This document shows, piece after piece, positions 8,951 through 16,393 of a stretch of DNA of 64,000 bases (its first letter is position 1; every line of letters begins with the position of its first letter). Location: positions 2,418,001 to 2,482,000 of the forward strand of contig NZ_LT594621.1 in NCBI RefSeq assembly GCF_900091655.1, read 5' to 3'. A program made the translations under genes and the position numbers. Below the pieces are notes generated by a model. That model ran no database searches and had not been told where the DNA came from. It saw only the letters and a list, made by a program, of their open reading frames with translations. The DNA is from Culturomica massiliensis. GTDB taxonomy: Bacteria > Bacteroidota > Bacteroidia > Bacteroidales > Marinifilaceae.

Positions 8951-9010
8951 CAACTCATTCCATTTATATCCTATTATTTAATTTACATAGCAAATAGTTA
9001 GTACAAATAC

Positions 9011-9040
9011 ATTGTCATTTAAATAAATTGTATACATTTG
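9011..9040 (+). promoter_or_regulatory. Candidate promoter of the BspA-like pair
   Basis: ATTG at 9011-9014 and TACATTTG at 9033-9040 (fits TAnnTTTG), 18 bases apart, resemble a Bacteroidetes -33/-7 pair. The -7 box ends 33 bases before the first lipoprotein ATG in a very AT-rich leader. Confidence 0.55.
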
Positions 9041-9073
9041 TTAATATTTATATATTAATTCAAATACAATAGT

Positions 9074-10198
9074 ATGATCATAAAAAGAACTCATTTGGCA
9101 AATAATTCCAATATCAGTTATTGGGGAATATTAATTTTAGGAATAGCACTAATGTTCTCCTGCCAGGAAAAAGAATTTAACACATTTGCACCGACCGGTT
9201 CCGGCATGCTAAATACCGGCATACTCGACATACTGCAACGCGGCTCCTTTGAAACGGATGCCTTTATTACAGAATGGACCGTACCGGCAGCAACTACGAT
9301 CGTGTTGCCACTCGACAGCGCTTACTCCTATAACTTTATCGTAGACTGGGGCGACGATTCCGATTTAAGCCAAGTGGTTGCCTTCAACGATCCCAACGCC
9401 CGTCACACCTATATGAACAGCGGAATCTATACCGTCCGTATATTGGGCACTTGTGAAGCCTGGAGATGGGGCAGGTCCACACACCCTATAGAATGCCGGC
9501 AATTTCTGACAAAAATTATTCAATGGGGAAATGTCCACGCTAAAAATTTTGAGGAAAGTTTTGCTGCCTGCATTGCTTTATCTTCTATCCCAGCAGGCAT
9601 TCCCAATATGGAAAATTTCAACAATACATTTTATGGCTGCGAAAGTTTAACAACCTTACCTTCTGGACTATTTAGCAAATGTGTCAATACAACCAGCTTT
9701 TCGAATACATTCAGTCACTGTACTTCTTTAAGGTCTCTACCGCAGGATTTATTTAATGCTTGTACAGCTGTTACTGAATTTAACGGAACATTTTATACTA
9801 CGGGACTTGTATATATTCCAGAGAAATTATTCGATAATTGTCAAAACATTACCAGTTTTCAAAACACTTTTGGAAATTGTAAAAATATAACAAATATTCC
9901 TATCGGACTCTTTGATAAAAATGAAAATGTCATTTCATTTCTCCAAACCTTTGCATTTTGTGACAATTTAAAAACAATTCCATTGGGATTATTCGATAAA
10001 TGTAAAAAAGCAACAGATTTCATGTTAACTTTCTATCTATGTTTCAATTTAACAAGTGAGACACCCAAAACGAACGGTATTGAATTGTGGGAAAGAGCGG
10101 GACTAATCGGCTATCCTACAACGATTAACGGACTTATCTGTTTTTATGGCTGTACAAATCTAACTAATTACAATTCTATTCCAACAAACTGGAAATAA
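9074..10198 (+). CDS. BspA-like surface lipoprotein with PKD-like segment, 374 aa
   Basis: The N-terminus has a membrane segment ending in a lipobox (LMFSC, Cys near residue 31), so it should be lipid-anchored and probably surface-exposed. A PKD-like beta segment around NFIVDWGDDSDL (near 93) is followed by about seven repeats of roughly 25 residues of the form F-x-x-TF-x-x-C-x-x-L-x-x-LP-x-GLF-x-x-C. This is the BspA/DUF285 leucine-rich type repeat found in oral and gut Bacteroidales and in Mycoplasma surface proteins. The end motif (WERAG...GYPTTING) is shared with the next gene, a tandem paralogue 32 bases downstream. Base composition becomes AT-rich in the repeat half. The ligand is unknown; adhesion is the usual suggestion for the family. 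Confidence 0.8.
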   Translation: MIIKRTHLANNSNISYWGILILGIALMFSCQEKEFNTFAPTGSGMLNTGILDILQRGSFETDAFITEWTVPAATTIVLPLDSAYSYNFIVDWGDDSDLSQVVAFNDPNARHTYMNSGIYTVRILGTCEAWRWGRSTHPIECRQFLTKIIQWGNVHAKNFEESFAACIALSSIPAGIPNMENFNNTFYGCESLTTLPSGLFSKCVNTTSFSNTFSHCTSLRSLPQDLFNACTAVTEFNGTFYTTGLVYIPEKLFDNCQNITSFQNTFGNCKNITNIPIGLFDKNENVISFLQTFAFCDNLKTIPLGLFDKCKKATDFMLTFYLCFNLTSETPKTNGIELWERAGLIGYPTTINGLICFYGCTNLTNYNSIPTNWK

Positions 10199-10230
10199 AC
10201 TACATGCACAATCACCAAATATCCATCACC

Positions 10231-11301
10231 ATGAAAAAACAATCGAATAATTTACTTCAGCATCTCTTATATACCTGTTTAGGTATACTCTTAATATATG
10301 CCTGCCAAAATGATCCAAAATTAACAAACGACGACAACTATCAGCAAGAATTGCTAAGCAGGGCAGATTACGACTCCGAATCTTTTATTACGGAATGGAC
10401 CGTACCTAAGGACTCCCTGGTAACCTTTACACTGGATACCAACCGACAATACAACTGCATTATTGACTGGGGGGATAACAGCGATTTAACAATGATATTT
10501 CATAAGTCCGATTACTACCGGGCACAACATAAATATGCCGCTACAGCGACCTATCGGATAAAAATTCTGGGTATTTTCCCTCAATTAAATATTCAGGAAA
10601 ATTGTAAGCCTTATTTATACCAAATTATCCAATGGGGAAATGTAAGTTTTCAAACCCTTGCTTTGGCATTCTTTAAATGTGAAAACCTCTATTCCATTGC
10701 TGCCGGTATTCCTAATTTAGAAAGCTATTCTTCAACCTTTAGTCATTGTACTGGATTGATGACATTGCCGGATGGACTGTTCAGCAATTGCACCAAAAGC
10801 AAATCTTTTCCTATGACATTTTCCAATTGTACCAATCTAAAAAGTCTGCCTCCCCGTTTATTTAAAGATTGTTATAACGCGGAAAATTTCGCAGTAACCT
10901 TTCAAAATACAGGACTAATCTCTTTACCACAAGGATTATTCGAAAATTGCTCCAAAGTAACAAACTTTACTTTCACTTTTGGAAACTGTAAAAACCTGAC
11001 AACTTTACCAGCCGATTTATTTTCTTATAGTCCCAATGTTACATCTTTTATGAGAACTTTCTCCTCTTGTAATAATCTTTACACAATTCCAATTTCTTTA
11101 TTTGATAACTGTAAAAATGTCACAAATTTCAGTTACACTTTTTCTGGATGTAGTTCTTTGACCGGGACGACTCCCACAACAGGTAATCTTAAACTATGGG
11201 ACAGAGCCGGGCAACCCGGTTATCCGCCGACAATCAATGGAACCAAATGTTTCGGAGGATGTCTGAATATAACGGACAATATTCCTGCTGACTGGCAATA
11301 A
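10231..11301 (+). CDS. BspA-like surface lipoprotein, tandem paralogue, 356 aa
   Basis: A second copy of the same architecture: signal segment with lipobox IYACQ, a PKD-like stretch (NCIIDWGDNSDL), and repeats with the pattern F-x-x-TF-x-x-C-x-x-L-x-x-LP-x-x-LF-x-x-C. The shared C-terminus reads LWDRAGQPGYPPTING. An in-frame ATG lies at 10204, but the ATG at 10231, which opens MKKQSNN and then the hydrophobic stretch, gives a normal signal peptide and is preferred. Alignment by eye with the upstream protein is continuous from the acidic linker after the lipobox to the stop, so the pair arose by duplication with considerable divergence. No terminator was recognised after it. Confidence 0.8.
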   Translation: MKKQSNNLLQHLLYTCLGILLIYACQNDPKLTNDDNYQQELLSRADYDSESFITEWTVPKDSLVTFTLDTNRQYNCIIDWGDNSDLTMIFHKSDYYRAQHKYAATATYRIKILGIFPQLNIQENCKPYLYQIIQWGNVSFQTLALAFFKCENLYSIAAGIPNLESYSSTFSHCTGLMTLPDGLFSNCTKSKSFPMTFSNCTNLKSLPPRLFKDCYNAENFAVTFQNTGLISLPQGLFENCSKVTNFTFTFGNCKNLTTLPADLFSYSPNVTSFMRTFSSCNNLYTIPISLFDNCKNVTNFSYTFSGCSSLTGTTPTTGNLKLWDRAGQPGYPPTINGTKCFGGCLNITDNIPADWQ

Positions 11302-11412
11302 AATTCTAAATCCCCTGAAATAAAGATTTAAAACTCAAAAAAGAAGTCGGTAAAAATTGCAAATTTACAATTTCCGGAAAAGGGCGGATTTTTGATTTTT
11401 CGGCAAAAATAG

Positions 11413-11931
11413 CATTTTTATGATGATAGATTGGAAATAGAGAATCCCGGAACACTTCCCGTTGGGTGGAGTGTTGAAAAATTGAAGTCTGAACATAACT
11501 CAGAACCACAAAACCCATTGATTGCCAATGTTCTTTATAAACGCAAGATATTGGAAAGTTGGGGTCGTGGCATTAGTCTTATAATGGAAGAGTGTCGCAA
11601 AGCCAATCTACCTGAACCAGAGTTCAATGCAGATGCCTCACAAGTAAAACTTGTTTTTCGGTATAGGGCTTTACAACAAGTAACAGGACAAGTAACAGGA
11701 CAAGTAACAGGACAAGTAATGTCGCTTGTATCTACTTTGAAAAATAATGTTCTGTCATTAAAGGAAATCATGGAACGATTATCCTTGACCGGACGTGATA
11801 ATTTTATTACCGGCTATCTCAATCCCGCTATGAAAGACGGACTGATAGAACAGACACATCCTGAAAACCCTAAGCATCCAAAACAGAAATACCGTCTCAC
11901 GGATAAAGGGAAAGATTTGCTGAAACAATAA
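11413..11931 (+). pseudogene. 5'-truncated COG2865-type (AlbA_2/Schlafen-like ATP-binding) regulator remnant
   Basis: The frame opens directly after an in-frame TAG at 11410-11412 and starts mid-domain: IENPGTLP, followed by NPLIANVLYKRKILESWGRGI, is the C-terminal half of the divergent ATP-binding domain in COG2865-type proteins. A TGQV repeat (TGQVTGQVTGQV, encoded by a 12-base unit ACAGGACAAGTA repeated about 3.5 times near 11680-11720) and a C-terminal winged-helix segment follow. TGQV/TGQ repeats before the winged helix are common in this family. The N-terminal AlbA_2 half is missing and there is no good start codon (only TTG at 11431). I read it as a relic rather than a working gene, though expression of the winged-helix part alone cannot be excluded. 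Confidence 0.7.
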
Positions 11932-12218
11932 TGGTTGTATGGCGAAAAAGAAAAAACATAAGAAGGATTCAGATGTGAACTTACAGATAATCATGGTAAG
12001 CAAACCTGTTTTAAGAAACTCGGCAAGGAAATGAAAGCGGAGTTCAAATGGGGAAACAAAATCCCTGCTGCTCCAAAAGTATTGCTTTGGCCATTCTGCT
12101 CCGGTTTAACTTGTCTTTTTTATGGTTTCGACTGACTTTACCGATTTTTGTCACAAAGCCCTAAATGCTTAATTATAAACTAATCTGCCCCAAATTTCTC
12201 AATATCGGCTTTTATTTG
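11932..12218 (+). other. Non-coding or degraded stretch after the COG2865 relic
   Basis: No gene of usual length is visible. A 31-codon frame from the ATG at 11939 begins MAKKKKHKKDSD. A second frame after a +1 shift (containing CFKKLGKEMKAEFKWG, near 12003-12050) continues to about 12136. The two read as parts of one broken small gene, but no family was recognised. Confidence 0.35.
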
Positions 12219-12226
12219 TATTTTTG
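12219..12226 (+). promoter_or_regulatory. Possible -7 element before the antiporter gene
   Basis: TATTTTTG fits TAnnTTTG but lies only 12 bases before the first ATG (12239) and 18 before the second (12245), implying a very short leader. No -33 box was recognised. Confidence 0.3.
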
Positions 12227-12238
12227 TTCCGATAAATT

Positions 12239-14386
12239 ATGTCTATGTTTTCTTCATTGTTAAAGTTTCCTTTGACAGATCCGGTGCTGATATTTTCGGT
12301 GATCCTGTTCATTATCCTCTTGGCACCGATTATCCTGCATCGCTTTAAAATACCCGATCTTATCGGCCTTATTCTTGCCGGGGCCCTTATCGGACCGAAC
12401 GGTTTAGGCATCATGGCGCGGGACAGCAGCATTGAACTGTTCGGTAAAGTCGGACTTTTATATATCATGTTTATTGCCGGCTTGGAAATCGATCTGGCGG
12501 ATTTAAAGAAAAATTACAGCCGGGGGGTCTATTTCGGTTTACTCACCTTCCTGATCCCAATGGGTATGGGAACGGCTGCCGGAGTATATTTATTGCAACT
12601 GTCCTGGCCCAGTTCGGTATTATTGGCCAGTATGTTTGCTTCGCACACCCTGATGACCTATCCGATTGTGAGTAAATACGGAGTAACCAAAAACCGGGCG
12701 GTTAACGTTTCAATCGGGGCTACGGTAATTACCTGCCTGCTCGCTTTATTGGTGCTGGCAGTGATTGTCGGAATGTCTACCGGAGAAATCAACGGTAATT
12801 TCTGGTGGCGGCTTTCTTTATCTACGGCGATATTCGTAGCCGGCATACTCCTCCTTTTTCCCATTCTGGGACGTTGGTTTTTCAAACGCTATGAGGACAG
12901 CATTGCCCAGTATATTTTTGTCCTGGCATTGGTATTTATGGCTTCCTTCCTCTCAAAACTTGCCGGTCTGGAAGATATTATCGGTGCATTCCTGGCAGGA
13001 TTAGCGTTAAACCGGCTGATTCCGAACACTTCGGCATTAATGAGCCGGATCGAATTTGTCGGGAATGCACTTTTTATTCCTTTTTTTCTGATCGGTGTCG
13101 GTATGTTGGTCGACTACCGGGTATTTATGAACGGCTGGGCTTCCCTGTGGGTGGCTTTCATCATGTGTCTGGTAGCTACATTGTCCAAATGGCTGGCAGC
13201 CTATATTACGGAAAAGACCCTGCACTATACCCGGGACGAAGGGCGTTTACTGTTCGGCTTGTCGAATGCCCAGGCGGCAGCGACATTGGCAGCCGTACTG
13301 GTAGGCTATCAGGTCGTCCTGGGGTGGACTCCGGAGGGGGAAGCCATCCGCCTATTGGATGAGAATGTATTGAACGGTACCGTCGTGATGATATTGGTGA
13401 CTTGTACCATTGCTTCTTTCGTCACCCAAAGGGGTGCGCAGAATGTAGCAATCGCCGACATATCTGCAGAGGAATTGTCCGGAGAAGAAGATACCGGGGA
13501 CAAAATCCTGATTCCTTTGAGCAATGCTGAAAATGTGGAAGAACTGATCACCTTAGGGACAACGGTGAAACCCCGGAAATGCAAAGCGATGATGATGGCG
13601 TTGAGCATTATTAAATCGGATAGCAACGACCTTTCCGCGGAGAAAAGATCACAGGCTCTACTGGATAAAGCGGCGAAGACGGCAGCAGCTTCCGATCATG
13701 CGATTCAGGGATTGATGCGTTACGATATCAATATTGTAAACGGGATAAAAAATGTCGTTAAGGAGCATAAGATAACCGATATCGTATTGGGATTACGAAA
13801 AGAAAGTGATATCTCGGATACCTTTCTGGGAAATTTAACGGAAGGCGTCCTAACCAAGTGTGCGACAACGACGATGATATACCGTCCGGTACAGCCTTTA
13901 TCGACGGTAAAACGCTACATCGTTTTAATACCTCCCGATGCGGAAAAAGAAATCGGTTTCCCGTATTGGCTGATCCGGGTGTGGAATTTGAGTAAGAACA
14001 CCGGAAATAAAATTGTATTTTACGGCAATTACTCTGTATTGTCCATACTACAGGAAGTACAACGGAAACACCGTATTGTAGCCGAATTTAATGAGTTTTC
14101 CAATTGGGACGACTTTCTGGTCGTATCCCGGGCCATTCATCCCGACGACGCCTTGATTGTCGTGATGAGCCGGAAAAACTGTCCTTCTTACTTGCGACAA
14201 ATGTCGCTGATACCCAATTATCTGAATAAATACTTTCAAACCAACAGTTGCCTGTTGATTTATCCGGTACAAATGGGTATAGGAGAAGAGGAAACCGACA
14301 CGTTCCGCAGTATCTCCATGGTATATCACTCCGAAGGAGAGAATCTGGCCAACGTTCTCGGACGTTTGTTTAAGCGAAATAAATAG
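12239..14386 (+). CDS. CPA2-family cation:proton antiporter with C-terminal cytoplasmic domain, 715 aa
   Basis: The N-terminal 400 residues carry about 12 to 13 hydrophobic segments with CPA2 (KefB/NapA-like) signatures: FKIPDLIGLILAGALIGPNGLG near residue 40, FIAGLEIDL near 80, and LEDIIGAFLAGLALNRLIP near 245. It is expected to exchange Na+ or K+ for protons at the inner membrane for pH and ion homeostasis. Residues 420-715 form a soluble region resembling one or two universal-stress-protein-like folds (DKILIPLSNAENVEELI near 421, VLGLRKESDISD near 518), an architecture common in Bacteroidetes antiporters. No TrkA-N domain motif is seen. An alternative ATG two codons downstream is possible. 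It is convergent with purA; the gap between them holds an inverted-repeat element. Confidence 0.88.
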   Translation: MSMFSSLLKFPLTDPVLIFSVILFIILLAPIILHRFKIPDLIGLILAGALIGPNGLGIMARDSSIELFGKVGLLYIMFIAGLEIDLADLKKNYSRGVYFGLLTFLIPMGMGTAAGVYLLQLSWPSSVLLASMFASHTLMTYPIVSKYGVTKNRAVNVSIGATVITCLLALLVLAVIVGMSTGEINGNFWWRLSLSTAIFVAGILLLFPILGRWFFKRYEDSIAQYIFVLALVFMASFLSKLAGLEDIIGAFLAGLALNRLIPNTSALMSRIEFVGNALFIPFFLIGVGMLVDYRVFMNGWASLWVAFIMCLVATLSKWLAAYITEKTLHYTRDEGRLLFGLSNAQAAATLAAVLVGYQVVLGWTPEGEAIRLLDENVLNGTVVMILVTCTIASFVTQRGAQNVAIADISAEELSGEEDTGDKILIPLSNAENVEELITLGTTVKPRKCKAMMMALSIIKSDSNDLSAEKRSQALLDKAAKTAAASDHAIQGLMRYDINIVNGIKNVVKEHKITDIVLGLRKESDISDTFLGNLTEGVLTKCATTTMIYRPVQPLSTVKRYIVLIPPDAEKEIGFPYWLIRVWNLSKNTGNKIVFYGNYSVLSILQEVQRKHRIVAEFNEFSNWDDFLVVSRAIHPDDALIVVMSRKNCPSYLRQMSLIPNYLNKYFQTNSCLLIYPVQMGIGEEETDTFRSISMVYHSEGENLANVLGRLFKRNK

Positions 14387-14401
14387 AATTATTCAGACAG
14401 A

Positions 14402-14521
14402 CCGGACCCGCAGATTCTGTTGATCCCATAGATTGATTTTAAATTGTCTGATAAACGAATCCGTTGTCAGATTTATCGAATCTAAAATCGTAAATCCAAT
14501 TGACCAAATCTGCGGGCCCGG
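14402..14521. repeat. Intergenic repeat with 15-bp near-perfect inverted ends
   Basis: CCGGACCCGCAGATT (14402-14416) and AATCTGCGGGCCCGG (14507-14521) are inverted with one mismatch. They bracket about 90 bases containing the TCTAAAATCGTAAATC-type core seen in other gaps of this window. It lies between two convergent genes and could act as a long-range hairpin or be a non-autonomous repeat element. Confidence 0.6.
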
Positions 14522-14528
14522 CATGAAG

Positions 14529-15797
14529 TTAATCTTCGTAACGCACGATCGTCTGTTCACGATCGGCTCCGACAGATACGATTTTCACCGGTACTCCGGT
14601 CTGCTCCTCGATAAAGCTGACATAAGCATTAAACTCTTCCGGGAATTCGTCTTCGGATGTCATCCGTGTCATATCTGTTTTCCAACCGGGGAATTCTTCA
14701 TAAACCGGCTTGATATCGTCATTGATCTCATAGGGAAACTCATCTGTCACTTCTCCGTTAATCTCATAGGCAACACAAGCTTTCACCGTCTCGAAGGAAT
14801 CGAGCACATCACTCTTCATCATAATCAACTGAGTCACACCATTGATCATAACGGCATACTTCAACGCCACCAGATCGAGCCATCCGCAACGACGGGCACG
14901 TCCCGTTACCGAACCGAATTCATGGCCCAACGTAGACATAGCCTTACCCAGATCATCGAATAACTCGGTCGGGAAAGGCCCGCTGCCGACACGCGTACAA
15001 TAGGCTTTGAAAATACCGTATACTTCTCCGATCGCTTTCGGAGCGATACCGAGTCCCGTACAGGCTCCTGCACAAATTGTATTGGAAGAAGTCACAAAAG
15101 GATAAGAACCGAAATCAATATCCAGCATCGTTCCCTGAGCGCCTTCTGCCAGGACATTTTTGCCCTCTTTCAACAGGTTATTGATAACGTGCTCACTGTC
15201 TATCAAACGGAATTGCCGCAGATAGTCGATGGCCTGAAACCATTCTTTTTCCAGTTCTGTAATATCGTAAGTATAGTTCAATGCTTTCAGCATCGTTTCG
15301 TGACGGGCTTTAGCACGGGCATATTTCGCTTCAAAATTATGCAGGATATCTCCTACCCGGACACCGTTACGGCTCACCTTGTCCGTATAAGTCGGTCCGA
15401 TACCTTTACCGGTAGTACCGATTTTGGCATCTCCCTTGGCTGCTTCATTTGCAGCATCGAGCATGCGATGAGTAGGCAAAATCAAATGTGCTTTTTTAGA
15501 TATACAAAGTTGCTTCCGGATATCATGTCCGCTGGCAGCCAGGCTTTCAGCTTCCTGTCTGAAAAGTACCGGATCCAACACCACTCCGTTTCCGATAATA
15601 TTCATTTTTCCGCCCTGAAAGATTCCCGAAGGGATAGAACGAAGGATATATTTTTCTCCGTTAAATTCCAACGTATGACCGGCATTCGGCCCTCCCTGAA
15701 AACGGGTTATCAAATCATATTTCGGTGTCAGCACATCCACCACCTTGCCTTTTCCTTCATCACCCCATTGTAATCCAAGTAACACATCTACTTTCAT
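14529..15797 (-). CDS. purA: Adenylosuccinate synthetase, 422 aa
   Basis: Catalyses the GTP-dependent condensation of IMP and aspartate to adenylosuccinate, the first committed step to AMP, in the cytoplasm. The full-length protein begins MKVDVLLGLQWGDEGKGK, containing the phosphate-binding loop and catalytic Asp. Other family signatures are RFQGGPNAGHTL (near 33), TTGKGIGPTYTDK (near 130), LAEGAQGTMLDIDFGSYPFVTSS-type text (near 217) and VTGRARRCGWLD (near 295). It is the last gene of a minus-strand run after rel and fur, but a perfect TAnnTTTG box in the 136-base gap before it suggests its own promoter as well. It ends close to the inverted-repeat element at 14402-14521. Confidence 0.97.
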   Translation of the reverse strand: MKVDVLLGLQWGDEGKGKVVDVLTPKYDLITRFQGGPNAGHTLEFNGEKYILRSIPSGIFQGGKMNIIGNGVVLDPVLFRQEAESLAASGHDIRKQLCISKKAHLILPTHRMLDAANEAAKGDAKIGTTGKGIGPTYTDKVSRNGVRVGDILHNFEAKYARAKARHETMLKALNYTYDITELEKEWFQAIDYLRQFRLIDSEHVINNLLKEGKNVLAEGAQGTMLDIDFGSYPFVTSSNTICAGACTGLGIAPKAIGEVYGIFKAYCTRVGSGPFPTELFDDLGKAMSTLGHEFGSVTGRARRCGWLDLVALKYAVMINGVTQLIMMKSDVLDSFETVKACVAYEINGEVTDEFPYEINDDIKPVYEEFPGWKTDMTRMTSEDEFPEEFNAYVSFIEEQTGVPVKIVSVGADREQTIVRYED

Positions 15798-15887
15798 CTG
15801 TATTCGTTTAGTTACGACTGCCGGAACAGTCCCGGTTTATAAAATTCCACATCGTTACACGTTTTCCTCCTGAAAAACGCAAACGTA

Positions 15888-15895
15888 CAAAGGTA
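15888..15895 (-). promoter_or_regulatory. Candidate -7 promoter element for purA
   Basis: On the minus strand TACCTTTG fits TAnnTTTG, about 90 bases before the purA ATG. The upstream -33 region has no exact TTTG. The gap 15798-15933 holds nothing else recognisable. Confidence 0.5.
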
Positions 15896-15933
15896 GCTTT
15901 AAAAATCGAAAATTGGAAATCAGAAACTGAAAA

Positions 15934-16389
15934 TTAATGACTCTTTTGGCATTCTTTACAGAGTCCGTAGATATACAATAAATGATGGTGGACGGAAAAT
16001 CCGCATTTGTCCTTTACACTCTCTATCGCCTCATCGATATGTATATCCGTCAGTTCTTCCACCTTCCCGCAATGCAGGCACACCAAATGCTCATGCGGGG
16101 TAATGTCGTATGTAGGTTCAAACAAAGACATATTATTCTCAAAGCGATGTTTGACGATCAGATTGCAATCCAGCAACAACTGTAATGTATTATATACCGT
16201 TGCCAGACTGACCCGGTAATTTTTACGCAGCATCGCTTCAAACAAAGACTCTACATTAAAATGCCCCGGATGGATGTAGATTTCCTCCAATATGGCATAG
16301 CGCTCGGAAGTTTTACGCAGTCCTTTTTCCTGCATATAAGCTGTAAAAATATCTTTTACGGTCTTCACCTTTTCCATTTCGTTCGGCAT
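15934..16389 (-). CDS. fur: Fur-family metal-responsive repressor, 151 aa
   Basis: DNA-binding metalloregulator of the Fur/PerR/Zur family. The winged-helix part spans residues 15-90 (LRKTSERYAILEEIYIHPGHF, then SLATVYNTLQLLLD). The C-terminal dimerisation part carries two CxxC zinc motifs, LVCLHCGKVEE near 100 and GLCKECQK near 145, and His residues suited to metal sensing (PHEH, and HHH near 134). The sequence does not settle whether it senses iron, zinc or peroxide. Its ATG is only 4 bases behind the rel stop codon, so the two are almost certainly co-transcribed and perhaps translationally coupled. Confidence 0.9.
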   Translation of the reverse strand: MPNEMEKVKTVKDIFTAYMQEKGLRKTSERYAILEEIYIHPGHFNVESLFEAMLRKNYRVSLATVYNTLQLLLDCNLIVKHRFENNMSLFEPTYDITPHEHLVCLHCGKVEELTDIHIDEAIESVKDKCGFSVHHHLLYIYGLCKECQKSH

Positions 16390-16393
16390 ATTC

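Noticed and set aside
11431..11931. Intact small transcriptional regulator
   Set aside because: It begins in the middle of a known domain just after an in-frame stop, with only a TTG start, so it is better read as a truncated relic.
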